Shown here one piece after another: positions 20,489 to 29,099 of a stretch of 57,992 nt of DNA. The stretch comes from Rheinheimera hassiensis (lineage in GTDB: Bacteria > Pseudomonadota > Gammaproteobacteria > Enterobacterales > Alteromonadaceae). The stretch's first letter is position 1; the number at the start of each line of letters is the position of its first letter. The stretch covers positions 1 to 57,992 of the forward strand of contig NZ_JAKUJZ010000013.1 in assembly GCF_022436675.1 (NCBI RefSeq), read 5' to 3'. The translations under genes and the position numbers were made by a program. The notes beneath the pieces are model-generated. The model was not told the origin of the DNA and did no database searches. It was given only the letters and a program-made list of their open reading frames with translations.

Positions 20489-20556
20489 CAGCTTAGCTGC
20501 TGGGCAAAAGGTAAAACCTTGGTATACTGCCGACAATACAGATTAAGGTAAGCACC

Positions 20557-21270
20557 ATGACAACTGAGCAATACCCAACCGCACCTGCTAAGCAGAAAAA
20601 ATCAGGCTTTTTTAGCAATTTACTGATTAACGTTGTGATCCCGGCGGTAGTTTTAAGCCGCTTTAGCGGTGAAGATGCGCTGGGGCCGGTATGGGCAGTG
20701 GTGATCGCACTGGCATTTCCGCTGCTGTTTGGTGTGTGGGAGCTAAAGCAATCCGGCAAGGTTAACTTTTTTTCGGTGTTGGGTATTGTCAGCGTATTAC
20801 TGACCGGTGGTATTAGTTTACTGCAGCTCGACCCTTCTTATATTGCTATTAAAGAAGCACTGATCCCGGGCTTAATTGGCATTATCGTGCTGGTAAGCCA
20901 ATACACGCCCTATCCTTTTGTAAAAAAGCTACTGATCAACCCCGAACTGCTGGATACCGATAAACTGCATCAGGCTTTAGCAGCGCAAAATAACAGCGCA
21001 GAGTTTGACCGGCGCATGGCAAGGGCAGGCTATATTGTTGCCGCGTCGTTCTTTATGTCATCGGTACTGAATTATGTGCTGGCTAAAGCCATAGTGGTAA
21101 GCCAGCCAGGCACCACCGCTTATGCTGAAGAGCTGGGCCGGATGACCTGGCTTAGTTACCCGGTAATAGTGGTGCCCAGCATGATTATGCTGCTGGGCTC
21201 CGTCTGGTATATTTTCCGGCAGATCGGCAAATTAACCGGCCAGTCACTGGAAGATTTTATTCTGCAGTAG
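20557..21270 (+). CDS. VC0807-like integral membrane protein
   Basis: A protein of 237 residues with about six hydrophobic segments (25-40, 45-65, 75-95, 105-125, 160-180, 195-220). It resembles the VC0807 family of intracellular-septation-like membrane proteins (FFSNLLINVVIPAVVLSRFS, PGLIGIIVLVSQYTPYPFVKKLL). The function is unknown. Its 3' end overlaps the convergent sodium-channel gene by 14 bases. Confidence 0.7.
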   Translation: MTTEQYPTAPAKQKKSGFFSNLLINVVIPAVVLSRFSGEDALGPVWAVVIALAFPLLFGVWELKQSGKVNFFSVLGIVSVLLTGGISLLQLDPSYIAIKEALIPGLIGIIVLVSQYTPYPFVKKLLINPELLDTDKLHQALAAQNNSAEFDRRMARAGYIVAASFFMSSVLNYVLAKAIVVSQPGTTAYAEELGRMTWLSYPVIVVPSMIMLLGSVWYIFRQIGKLTGQSLEDFILQ

Positions 21271-22093
21271 GTGCTTTTAACTGCGAGCGCAGTGCTACCA
21301 ATTCCTGTTGCAATTGCTGCATCTGTAGCAGCAGTTGCTGTTGCGTGGCTTTATCGGCGTCGTGTTCGGCCTGATGCTCTTCATCGTGCATACTTTGTAC
21401 TGCATTAACAATTACTGCGATAAACAAATTCAGCATGGTAAAGGTCGCAATAAGAATAAAGGGCACAAAAAACAGCCAGGCATAAGGGAACTGCTCCATC
21501 ACCGGCCGGGCAATGCCCATAGACCAGCTTTCCAGCGTCATAACCTGAAACAGCGTATAAAGTGATGCCCCTAAACTGCCAAACCAAGCTGGGAAGGCTT
21601 CACCAAACAGTTTGGTCACCATCACTGCTGCTACGTAGTACACCAGGCCCAGCACCATAGCAATCGACAACATGCCGTTAAGTGACTGCACCAAAGCGCC
21701 GACAATTTTGCGCATTGATGGCACAAAAGTTAACACCCTCAGTACCCGCAGCACACGCAGCGCCCGCAATACCGAAAACGGCCCGCTGGCAGGCAGCAAC
21801 GCAATAGACACCACGATAAAATCAAACATACTCCAGGCATCTTTAAAAAAGGCCAGCCGGTGCACATACAGCCGCAGCAGAATCTCCACTACAAACACCG
21901 TTAAAATGGCCTGGTCCAGCAGGTAAATTGCCGGCCCCGCTACGGCCATCACGCCCGACATAGTTTCCAGCCCCAGTGTGGCAGCGTTAATTAAAATCAA
22001 CGCCAACAACAGCCGCTGCACGGTATTGTTTTCAATAAATTGCTTACACCGCTGGTGTACCGACGGCGCTGTTGTTACTACTTCACTGCTCAT
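21257..22093 (-). CDS. NavAb/NaChBac-like bacterial voltage-gated sodium channel
   Basis: A protein of 278 residues with one six-helix repeat, so it acts as a homotetramer in the inner membrane. The S4 voltage sensor has arginines every third position (R110, R113, R116, R119 in SVLRALRVLRVLRVL). The pore carries FQVMTLESWSMGIARPVM (183-200); TLESWS is the selectivity filter characteristic of bacterial sodium channels such as NavAb. S6 is followed by a charged neck and a Gln/Leu-rich coiled coil (236-274), as expected for the C-terminal assembly bundle. The start at 22093 is chosen for AGGTG upstream; the longer reading from 22123 adds ten residues. Confidence 0.93.
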   Translation of the reverse strand: MSSEVVTTAPSVHQRCKQFIENNTVQRLLLALILINAATLGLETMSGVMAVAGPAIYLLDQAILTVFVVEILLRLYVHRLAFFKDAWSMFDFIVVSIALLPASGPFSVLRALRVLRVLRVLTFVPSMRKIVGALVQSLNGMLSIAMVLGLVYYVAAVMVTKLFGEAFPAWFGSLGASLYTLFQVMTLESWSMGIARPVMEQFPYAWLFFVPFILIATFTMLNLFIAVIVNAVQSMHDEEHQAEHDADKATQQQLLLQMQQLQQELVALRSQLKAPTAE

Positions 22094-22386
22094 GCTGCAC
22101 CTCAAATTTAATCGCTGCGCCATTGTATGTCAGCCAATGGGCAGATCAATTACCCAAGGGCCTGCATCAGCAGAAAAACCTGCCTGATAAATTTATTACA
22201 TGCTAAAAATTACTTTTAATTTACCTTTTATGATCAAGGTGTTGGTTTTAGCCCTGCGGAAAAATTCTGATATCCACTCCAGCTTCCAGATATGGAATAG
22301 CCAGTATCAGACCTCTGTTGCAGGCTTAACCCGCACCGGCAATAACAGCGGTGCTATAAAAAATAAATCAACAGAGGATAAGGCAA

Positions 22387-23862
22387 ATGCAATATGGCAA
22401 AGCAATACGCTTGTCGGTGTTAACTACTGCGCTGGCATTCAGCACTGTGGCACAGGCAAATAATCTGGCAATTACCGGCCCGGGTGCTGGTGCTGACGGT
22501 TCCAGCAAAGCCAGCGGTGTCAGTTATGGTGATGTAAAAGACGCCGATCTGCAAAGCTACTGGCAACCGTCCAGCAATAGCGGGCAACGGGTGTCGGTTA
22601 AATGGAGCAGCGCTATCAGCGCTAATCAGGTGATACTGCGTGAGCAAGGTAGCAATGTAACCAGCTGGCGGCTGGTGAATAATGACAACGGCGCGGTACT
22701 GGCTACCGGTACCAGCATAGGCAGCAACAGAACGGTTAACTTCAGCACAGTAAGCACGAAAAAACTCAACCTGGAAATACTGACCGCCAGCGGTACGCCG
22801 CGTATCGCAGAGTTTGAAGTTTATATGAACAGCGGTGGCGGCAACCCGCCAGATCCAACCGACCCTACTGACCCAACGGACCCTACCGATCCTGAACCAG
22901 GCCCGGTCACCTCTTGTGCTGCATCACCACAAGGCTATGCCTCGCTTAACGGCGGCACTACCGGCGGTAGCGGCAGCAATGCAGTTACCGTGACGGTAAG
23001 CACCGGCGCTCAGATAGTGTCGGCACTGCAAAACCGTGATTTAAACCGGCCACTAACGATCCGCGTTAACGGCACTATTACGCCGGGTAACTCTGGCGGG
23101 GTCAGTAAGTTTGATATAAAAGACATGGATAATGTTAGTGTTATCGGTGTGGGCAACAATGCCTTGTTTGATGGTATCGGTATTAAAATATTCCGCGCTA
23201 ATAACGTGATTATCCGCAACCTTAAACTACGCTACGTTAACACCGGCGATAAAGACGCCATTACCATTGAAGGCCCGGCGCGTAATATCTGGATTGACCA
23301 CAACGAAGTGTACAACAGCCTGGATGTGGGTAAAGATTTTTACGACGAGCTAATCAGCGGTAAAAAGGATATTGATAACGTAACTATTTCTTACAACTAC
23401 CTGCACGACAGCTGGAAAACCTCGCTTTGGGGCAACAGTGATTCCGACAACTACAATCGCCGTATTACCTTTCACCACAACTACTGGCATAAGGTAAATT
23501 CACGCCTGCCGCTGTTCCGCTTTGGCCAGGGCCATATTTACAATAACTATTACAACGACATTCAGGACACCGGTATTAACAGCCGGATGGGTGCGGTAAT
23601 TCGCATTGAAAACAATGTGTTTGAAAACGCGAAAAACCCGATAGTGTCGTTTTACTCCAGCGGCTACGGTTACTGGGACACCCGCGGTAATAGCTTTAGC
23701 AATATTACCTGGCAGGAATACCCCAGCGACGGCATTATCGCCGGGCCAAATGTACAGCCCACAGCCGTACTAAACCTGCCGTACAGCTTTAACCTGTTAG
23801 CCACCAACCAGGTAAAAGCCCACGTACTGGCCAACGCCGGCGTAAATAAATGTAGTTTCTAA
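22387..23862 (+). CDS. Secreted pectate lyase, polysaccharide lyase family 1, with N-terminal binding module
   Basis: A protein of 491 residues. The signal peptide (1-24) is cleaved at AQA-N. Residues ~28-150 form a beta-sandwich like F5/8-type-C or carbohydrate-binding modules ([20 protein letters not shown]). Residues ~153-173 are a PDPTDPT linker, and 175-491 a PL1 right-handed beta-helix: [43 protein letters not shown] (catalytic Arg region) and the asparagine ladder [10 protein letters not shown]. It cleaves pectate by beta-elimination outside the cell. The only plant-polymer enzyme in the window; no partner genes are adjacent. Confidence 0.93.
   Translation: MQYGKAIRLSVLTTALAFSTVAQANNLAITGPGAGADGSSKASGVSYGDVKDADLQSYWQPSSNSGQRVSVKWSSAISANQVILREQGSNVTSWRLVNNDNGAVLATGTSIGSNRTVNFSTVSTKKLNLEILTASGTPRIAEFEVYMNSGGGNPPDPTDPTDPTDPTDPEPGPVTSCAASPQGYASLNGGTTGGSGSNAVTVTVSTGAQIVSALQNRDLNRPLTIRVNGTITPGNSGGVSKFDIKDMDNVSVIGVGNNALFDGIGIKIFRANNVIIRNLKLRYVNTGDKDAITIEGPARNIWIDHNEVYNSLDVGKDFYDELISGKKDIDNVTISYNYLHDSWKTSLWGNSDSDNYNRRITFHHNYWHKVNSRLPLFRFGQGHIYNNYYNDIQDTGINSRMGAVIRIENNVFENAKNPIVSFYSSGYGYWDTRGNSFSNITWQEYPSDGIIAGPNVQPTAVLNLPYSFNLLATNQVKAHVLANAGVNKCSF
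22852..22893 (+). repeat. Pro-Asp-Thr linker repeat inside the pectate lyase
   Basis: Imperfect 9-base units of the type GACCCTACT encode a (DPT)n linker between the binding module and the catalytic domain. Length variation is expected between strains. Confidence 0.8.
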
Positions 23863-24205
23863 CCAAAGCAGCAGGCGGCCAACGTCGCCTGCTTAACTGC
23901 CCACACCTCAGTACTAGGCGACAAATAAAACGGCCATCAAACCAAGTAAATATAACTGGTTAACGCTCCAGTAATTACGCCTGAGTTTTTTATCAACAAC
24001 TTGCGGGTGGCGATTCAGATGTCATACTAAAATACATACCTTTGGTAAAATATTTAGCGGAACAAGTAATATTTTCGACTGCAAAGTAAACGGTTTATAA
24101 CAAACAGCTGCAGCGAATCAATTAACGCTGCGCTCCAATTGCCCGCTGAGCTGGGCGTGTACCGTCGCACTCTTGGTTTTGCACTTAATATGGGAGCATT
24201 TGGAA
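23863..24205. other. Gap after pectate lyase
   Basis: 343 bases without a gene. A hairpin AGCAGGCG/CGCCTGCT at 23870-23893 is a likely terminator of the lyase although no T run follows. The rest grows AT-rich and marks the left side of the accessory island. Nothing else was recognised. Confidence 0.5.
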
Positions 24206-25102
24206 ATGAAAACTCACGCTGACAAAATGCATGAAAATAAAAACAAATCTGCTGTAAATACTGACGCCAAAAGAGAAACCAGCGGCACGTCGACTTTTCG
24301 TTTTGTAGATAATCGACATGAAGCTAGTCAAATGCGAAAACTGCATGAGATGGCGAATAGTAGTTCACGAGTAAAGCAATTAAGGGCTTTTCAGAAATTA
24401 ACTCACACCAGCTCTCAAACTACCCCATTGCAATCGGTAATACAACGTCAGTGTGATCACTGCGATAACGTTGCATGTGATGATGGCAGCATTTGTAATT
24501 ATAATGGTCGAGCCTATGGTATCGGACAGCATGGGGCTCGTCGTAGTGAACAACAAAGATTAACTGATGAATTTGGACAAGCGGTAAGTGGCGACACCCA
24601 TCAATCTGAACATTATTATGGATTTGCAGTTTTAAATGAAACATCCGGGCAGTCTCGCAGAGAATCTGGTCGATTTGAAAGAGAAGCACACGCTTATCAA
24701 GAAGTCCATGGGGCTCATCGGGCTCATGTTGGTACTGGTACTAGCAGTACCGTTGGTGCATCAGGCTTTTCTGCAGATACATACAGAGATGATCAGAGGG
24801 CACTTCTCGAATCCGGGAACCCAAGTGCAGCAGGACAATTAAACACTTTAGGATATGCGTTTCAACCTAGTTTTCAGGGGAGCGCACAAACTACTGAGGG
24901 ACAGCAAGCTAGTAGTTCTTTCGTAGCGATGATGGGGCAAATGCAAGACGTAACGTATATGCAAGGCACTACACCAAGATCTATACCTGTATCAGCTAAT
25001 GATAGATTAGAACAATTGGCGGCTCGGTTTGCTGTAGAACGAGGCCATAATTGGCCAACAGCCGATGATATAGCTGATGCAAGGAATGATTTAGGAATGT
25101 AA
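24206..25102 (+). CDS. Protein with contractile-injection-cargo-like leader and unknown C-terminal domain
   Basis: A protein of 298 residues. Residues 31-81 read FRFVDNRHEASQMRKLHEMA, then a VKQLRAFQKL segment, then PLQSVIQR. From memory, VDNRPEA…RKLQEMAN…VKQLxAFQ…PIQR leaders head many proteins (often with DUF4157) tied to extracellular contractile injection systems or polymorphic toxins. Next is a four-cysteine cluster (C83, C86, C91, C97), possibly zinc-binding. The rest (130-298) has His/Tyr/Arg-rich stretches (SEHYYGFAVLN, AYQEVHGAHRAHVGTG) of unknown function. There is no signal peptide and no injection-machine gene nearby. The start at 24206 uses GGAG upstream; 24173 is an alternative. 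Confidence 0.65.
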   Translation: MKTHADKMHENKNKSAVNTDAKRETSGTSTFRFVDNRHEASQMRKLHEMANSSSRVKQLRAFQKLTHTSSQTTPLQSVIQRQCDHCDNVACDDGSICNYNGRAYGIGQHGARRSEQQRLTDEFGQAVSGDTHQSEHYYGFAVLNETSGQSRRESGRFEREAHAYQEVHGAHRAHVGTGTSSTVGASGFSADTYRDDQRALLESGNPSAAGQLNTLGYAFQPSFQGSAQTTEGQQASSSFVAMMGQMQDVTYMQGTTPRSIPVSANDRLEQLAARFAVERGHNWPTADDIADARNDLGM

Positions 25103-25115
25103 ATTTAAGCACATA

Positions 25116-25186
25116 ACACATATGAGCCTTCTCCGAGTCAATAGGTAAAACCGCTCTTCTGGCCGCGTTGGCGGCCAGTCTGTTGT
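25116..25186. repeat. 71-bp island repeat, copy 1
   Basis: 59 of 71 bases match 29012-29082 without gaps. The core CTGGCCGC-GTTG-GCGGCCAG can form a hairpin. It begins 14 bases after the stop of the 24206 gene, just as copy 2 follows the ATPase gene. Confidence 0.85.
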
Positions 25187-25305
25187 CCATCAGCAAGATA
25201 AACTGCTTTATCTGCCAGTCGCCTGCCTCATCAAACGCCCCCCTGCTGTACCTGCTCGATAAGTATCAAACCGTTACCTTCGCGGTTATGCAATAGAAAC
25301 AGCTA
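25187..25305 (-). pseudogene. Possible decayed reading frame between repeat and acetyltransferase
   Basis: Read on the minus strand, 25300-25231 gives LHNREGNGLILIEQVQQGGV then stop. A one-base shift continues as FDEAGDWQIKQFILLMDN into the repeat. The two pieces look like parts of one protein, but the family is not recognised and this may be chance. It occupies the 314-base gap before the acetyltransferase gene; no other feature was seen there. Confidence 0.25.
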
Positions 25306-25416
25306 TTTCGTTGCTATAAGACCAAACCAAAGTCAAAAGTTATTTATGAGTTTATTTTTTGAAATTTAAATGCAAACCAAAAACCATCTAAATTTTAAAT
25401 CAAAGGATAAATACAT

Positions 25417-25968
25417 ATGCAAGCCTCGCATGCACTTACTGAAAAACACTATGATGAATTTAGAGCAAAGAGCCTGGAAATGGCGCAGAAAGTAATTTCA
25501 CCAACCTACGCTGACAGAGTCTCGCTAAGGCAAATAGACTCTTTATCACTTGCTCATGCTGAAAGGTGGGAGGCTAGCCTGGCTCGCAGCGATGATGCCG
25601 TGTGGAGCTGGAGCGGAGACACAGGTTTTAGAAAATATGCTTATCGCCACCCCAAGCGATTCGACTTGGCAATTTGGTATGCCAATACACAGCTATGCGG
25701 TTTATCTGTCGGCAAACCAACGTACAACGGTTCTAAAATGCGGCTTGACGTTTTAGAGGGGGCTCCTGAAAATCATCCATTAAAGCGCAAGGTTGTTGAA
25801 ATTACCGTTTTAGCATGTGAAGCATATGCGTCTCTTATTGGTGCTGAACAAATTCGCATAATGCGGCCTGTGAATGCTAATGTTGTAAAGTACTACGAAA
25901 GCTTTGGCTTTACGTTGCGACAAGGCAAGGCTAGCAACGTGCCAACGTACTTGTGGCGTAATTTGTGA
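25417..25968 (+). CDS. GNAT-family N-acetyltransferase
   Basis: A protein of 183 residues. The C-terminal half shows the acetyl-CoA fold (LAIWYANTQLCGLSVG, then ITVLACEAYASLIGAEQIRI, then NANVVKYYESFGFTLRQ, the typical final strands YYxxxGF). The classic Q/RxxGxG/A loop is poorly conserved, so acetyl-CoA binding should be treated as likely rather than shown. The RBS is AAGGA. The following small gene starts 8 bases after its stop and is probably co-expressed. It belongs to the AT-richer island; the substrate is unknown. Confidence 0.75.
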   Translation: MQASHALTEKHYDEFRAKSLEMAQKVISPTYADRVSLRQIDSLSLAHAERWEASLARSDDAVWSWSGDTGFRKYAYRHPKRFDLAIWYANTQLCGLSVGKPTYNGSKMRLDVLEGAPENHPLKRKVVEITVLACEAYASLIGAEQIRIMRPVNANVVKYYESFGFTLRQGKASNVPTYLWRNL

Positions 25969-25976
25969 GGTAACTG

Positions 25977-26216
25977 ATGCATATCGAAAAACCGCCTGTA
26001 GGTACGCCTGAATTTGACGAATGGCTGCTGGAAAAATTAAAAAAAAGAGCTGAAGAGCTTTTTAACGCTGATATTCCTGAAGAATGTCACGATGTTGGTG
26101 TTGGAAGATCTGTCGGCCCGGAAAAAGCCAGTGACTTAATGCCAGAAAAAACGGTGGCTGAAGATATCGCTATTGATAAAGAACAGCGATTGTCGAAATT
26201 CAAAGTCGTGAAATAG
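25977..26216 (+). CDS. Small acidic protein paired with acetyltransferase
   Basis: A protein of 79 residues, highly charged, no membrane segment (KPPVGTPEFDEWLLEKLKKR…IPEECHDVG). The strong ribosome site GAGG overlaps the end of the acetyltransferase gene. The family is not recognised; tight coupling suggests a partner or modulator of the acetyltransferase (inference). Confidence 0.65.
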   Translation: MHIEKPPVGTPEFDEWLLEKLKKRAEELFNADIPEECHDVGVGRSVGPEKASDLMPEKTVAEDIAIDKEQRLSKFKVVK

Positions 26217-26322
26217 CTTAGAACGTGGCTAAGTAAAAGTAGCGGTTTCTTAAATCACCGCTGCTGCTTGAATTAGCCTGTTTAGTAGAAAATTAAACTC
26301 CCTTGTTAATTCAATAATCTAC

Positions 26323-26363
26323 CTCAGCTTGCCCGATTAAACCGGCTAAACGCTGCTTCTAAT
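26323..26363 (-). pseudogene. Fossil of a metC 3' end
   Basis: Read on the minus strand it encodes LEAAFSRFNRAS and a stop, against LDAAFGRFNQAS and a stop at the end of the intact metC-type gene (29100). About 30 of the first 38 bases match 29099-29136. Similarity stops at the next codons, so only the last ~12 codons remain. Confidence 0.8.
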
Positions 26364-26544
26364 AAACGAGGGCAGATCGAAATTATCCAACCATCACTTC
26401 AGCACTGGATTTTTTACAGGCAAAACCTTCCTGCATTGAAGCGGGTAAACCTGATGCCCCCCTCACGCTAAAGACTATCTCTGTTAATTAATATCTGCGA
26501 CATATCTAAGTGGCTGTAAATATTGTTTCTTTGCAATCCCCCTG

Positions 26545-26566
26545 TTAATATCCGACCGGATGGTTA
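26545..26566. promoter_or_regulatory. Candidate TetR operator
   Basis: TTAA-T-ATCCG-AC-CGGAT-GG-TTAA is a near-perfect inverted repeat about 18 bases before the TetR start codon, overlapping the probable promoter. Autoregulation is the usual arrangement for this family. Confidence 0.5.
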
Positions 26567-26584
26567 AAAATAAGGGAGGAGCTG

Positions 26585-27166
26585 ATGGGCCGAAAAAAAG
26601 TAATAAGTACCGATAGCATTCTGGATGCTGCCGAGCAGGTGATGAGCCAGATCGGCGTTGCCAAACTGACTATTGATGCTGTGGCTTTACAGGCCAATGT
26701 TAGTAAGGCGAGCGTACTGTATGTGCATAAAACCAAGCAGGCGCTATTAGAAGCTTTGGTTACGCGAGCTATGCTGCGCGACGATGAAATTCATCGCCAG
26801 GCTGAACAGAGTCTTGGGGATATCCACAATATCGCGCTGAAAGGGCGAATTGAAGTGGCTAAGACCCCTCCACCTGAAGAATTCAGGCCCGTAGCCCTCA
26901 ATCTCAGTTCGGCAATGATCCTGAACACTGAGCTTAGGAAAACAATGCAAAGTCATCAGAGCCAAATGATTGGTCGTATCCTTGCCTCCTCTGAAAAACC
27001 TCGGGGGGCTCTACTGGCGTATTTGGCGCTCGAAGGGTTTAAATTTCTGGATTTCCTGGATTTTTATAAATGGTCATCTCAGGAGAGACAACAAATATTG
27101 CAAGAAATTAGTTGGCTAACGGAGCAGAATCCACAGAGCGGAGAGACCGGCAATGAACAAAAGTGA
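26585..27166 (+). CDS. TetR/AcrR-family transcriptional regulator
   Basis: A protein of 193 residues. N-terminal helix-turn-helix (about 8-55: ILDAAEQVMSQIGVAKLTID, then VSKASVLYVHKTKQALLEAL). The C-terminal ligand domain is not recognisable beyond being all-alpha. The ribosome site GGGAGG is strong. It overlaps the dehydrogenase gene by 14 bases and is transcribed in the same direction, so it probably represses its own operon until a small molecule binds. Its codon use is nearer to the chromosome than the 24-26 kb genes. Confidence 0.92.
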   Translation: MGRKKVISTDSILDAAEQVMSQIGVAKLTIDAVALQANVSKASVLYVHKTKQALLEALVTRAMLRDDEIHRQAEQSLGDIHNIALKGRIEVAKTPPPEEFRPVALNLSSAMILNTELRKTMQSHQSQMIGRILASSEKPRGALLAYLALEGFKFLDFLDFYKWSSQERQQILQEISWLTEQNPQSGETGNEQK

Positions 27167-28178
27167 AAAAAATTTACTGATGGCAATGAGCAAACGTTCT
27201 GTGTTTATTACCGGCGGCAGTGGATTTGTGGGCCAGAATATTATTCGACATTATCTGGCCGCAGGCGCCGAGGTTTTGGCACTGGTCAGGAGCAGTGATG
27301 CAGAGCGTCGCGTGCAAGAACTTGGCGCCAGGCCAATCAAAGGCGATTTATCTGAGTCCGGTTGGTTCTCATCTTTAAAAGGCTGCGATTTGTTGATCCA
27401 CGCCGCGGCAGATACTTCACATGCCTATAGATCTAAACAGCAGTGGCAGACAAATGTCGAAGGAACTACAGGTCTTTTTAGAGCTGCCCGCGAAGCTGGG
27501 GTAAAAAGAGCGGTGTACATAAGTACGGAATCTGTTTTGCTTACAGGAAAGCCACTGGTGATGGCCGATGAAACGCATCCTTTACCTCGTCGTTTTGCCG
27601 GTGCTTACTCGTACACTAAAGCTGTAGCAGAGCAGAGCGCACTTGAACAAGCGGGAGATCAGTTTGAAGTTGTTGTGGTGCGGCCGAGATTTGTCTGGGG
27701 ATCGGGTGACACTACAGCCTTACCTCAGCTGGTTGCTGCTGTGAAATCCGATAAATTTGCTTGGATAGCAGGAGGAGACTATTTATCGTCGACAACTCAT
27801 ATAGACAATCTTTGCCAGGGCATCAGTCGTGCAGCCGAATTCGGCAGCAATAAGGAGATCTACTTTATCAGTGACGAGCAGCCGCAGCGTTTTCGTGATT
27901 TTGTAAGCCAACTCTTAGCCACTCAAGATATAGCAGCACCGGATAAAACAGTTCCACGCTGGCTGGTCAAAGCACTTGCGCAACTGGGCGACCTCGCTTT
28001 TAGACTATCGGGGGGGCGTTTACAAAGTTCGTTGAATAGGCAGGTGTTTGCGACATCCGCTGTCGAAGTGACATTTACAATAGATAAAGCGAGAAGAGAG
28101 CTGGATTACATCCCTGTGAAGTCTGTAGAACAAGGTATGCTTGAGTTGAAAAAAGCGTCGGGGTCCATGGCTAGCTAA
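27153..28178 (+). CDS. NAD(P)-dependent epimerase/dehydratase, extended SDR
   Basis: A protein of 341 residues. Dinucleotide-binding GGSGFVG at 21-27, LIHAAADTS after strand 4, an ISTES catalytic segment and Y152–K156 of YxxxK (AYSYTKAVAEQ). VVVRPRFVWGSGDTT follows the extended-SDR pattern of 3-beta-hydroxysteroid/dihydroflavonol reductase-like enzymes. The start at 27153 has GGAGAGA 8 bases upstream. It is cotranscribed with the TetR gene; its substrate is presumably the inducer or a related ketone or aldehyde (inference). Confidence 0.88.
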   Translation: MNKSEKNLLMAMSKRSVFITGGSGFVGQNIIRHYLAAGAEVLALVRSSDAERRVQELGARPIKGDLSESGWFSSLKGCDLLIHAAADTSHAYRSKQQWQTNVEGTTGLFRAAREAGVKRAVYISTESVLLTGKPLVMADETHPLPRRFAGAYSYTKAVAEQSALEQAGDQFEVVVVRPRFVWGSGDTTALPQLVAAVKSDKFAWIAGGDYLSSTTHIDNLCQGISRAAEFGSNKEIYFISDEQPQRFRDFVSQLLATQDIAAPDKTVPRWLVKALAQLGDLAFRLSGGRLQSSLNRQVFATSAVEVTFTIDKARRELDYIPVKSVEQGMLELKKASGSMAS

Positions 28179-28272
28179 TCTGGCCGGGCTGGGGAGAAGG
28201 CTCAATGAGCATCAAACGGCAGCAGTCGGACGTTAGCAGGCTTTCGGATGTTAAAGGTCTTAGGCGATAAAT

Positions 28273-29001
28273 ATGAATCCACGTCCTTACTTGAAATCTA
28301 TTCAATTTAAAAATTCAGATGAAATTGATTGGTCTGTATATCCTTTTGCAATCCCTGCAATAAACGACCTCGATAAAATTGAATTTCATTCTGACGTTAC
28401 TTTTTTTGTAGGTGAAAATGGCTCAGGCAAATCAACGGCATTAGAAGCAATAGCTAAAAATCTCGGCTTTAGTGCTGAAGGTGGGACAAAAAATTTTAAC
28501 CTAGAAACAGCTAAAACTACTTCCGACTTGTTTGACCATATAAAATCAATCAAAAGCTTTAAAAAGCCGAAAGATGGTTATTTTTTACGTGCAGAAAGTT
28601 TTTTTAATGTTGCGTCATACATGGATGATGTCGGTTATTTAGCAGGCTTTGGCAATAAATCCCTTCATGCCAGATCACATGGTGAATCATTTATGTCTTT
28701 GCTCTTAGATAAATTGCGTGGCAATGGTTTATACCTATTAGATGAGCCAGAGGCAGCACTCTCACCAATGCGCCAACTCGCAGCTCTTGCTGCAATTCAT
28801 AATCTTGTTAAAGATGAGTCACAATTCATAATTGCAACGCATTCGCCAATTCTTCTTGCATATCCAAACGCAAAGATTTTAAAGTTCAGTGAATCTGGTA
28901 TATCAGAAATTACATATGAAGAAACCGAGCACTATTTTGTAACAAGAGATTTTCTTAATAATTATCCACGTAGAATTGAGCAACTGTTGAGTGATGACTA
29001 A
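28273..29001 (+). CDS. Stand-alone AAA/ABC-like ATPase
   Basis: A protein of 242 residues. Walker A is GENGSGKST (47-55). The ABC-like signature region is RSHGESFMSLL, Walker B is YLLDEPEAALS, and the final switch His is in FIIATHSPILLAYP. There is no transmembrane or transporter partner, so it is a soluble ATPase of the AAA_21/OLD-like type rather than an importer. Related proteins occur in defence loci and mobile cassettes, but no nuclease or other partner is adjacent here. AT-rich, with copy 2 of the 71-bp repeat starting 11 bases after its stop. Confidence 0.85.
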   Translation: MNPRPYLKSIQFKNSDEIDWSVYPFAIPAINDLDKIEFHSDVTFFVGENGSGKSTALEAIAKNLGFSAEGGTKNFNLETAKTTSDLFDHIKSIKSFKKPKDGYFLRAESFFNVASYMDDVGYLAGFGNKSLHARSHGESFMSLLLDKLRGNGLYLLDEPEAALSPMRQLAALAAIHNLVKDESQFIIATHSPILLAYPNAKILKFSESGISEITYEETEHYFVTRDFLNNYPRRIEQLLSDD

Positions 29002-29011
29002 GTTGCCTAAC

Positions 29012-29082
29012 ATACATATAAGTCTTCCCGGAGTCACTAGGTAAAGCCACTCTTCTGGCCGCGTTCGCGGCCAGCTTATTGT
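29012..29082. repeat. 71-bp island repeat, copy 2
   Basis: Direct-orientation copy of 25116-25186 with 12 differences. The core stem CTGGCCGCG/CGCGGCCAG is perfect here. It sits between the ATPase gene and the metC end, 16 bases short of the metC-tail duplication. Confidence 0.85.
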
Positions 29083-29099
29083 GCAGTGCAAGCGCCGGC

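Larger units (their letters stand above)
26217..26584. other. Gap with hairpin, metC fossil and TetR promoter region
   Basis: 368 bases. AGCGGT-TTCTTAAATC-ACCGCT at about 26250-26271 is a probable terminator for the small gene. The metC tail fossil lies at 26323-26363 and a TetR operator candidate at 26545-26566. Both are listed separately. Confidence 0.5.

Noticed and set aside
28190..28270. Third, inverted copy of the island repeat (GGAGAAGGCTCA match)
   Set aside because: Only about 12 bases agree; too short to call.
25116..29082. The 71-bp repeats as integron attC sites
   Set aside because: GCCTAAC occurs at 29005-29011 just before copy 2, but no matching GTTRRRY box or long imperfect palindrome encloses the repeat, and no integrase is visible.
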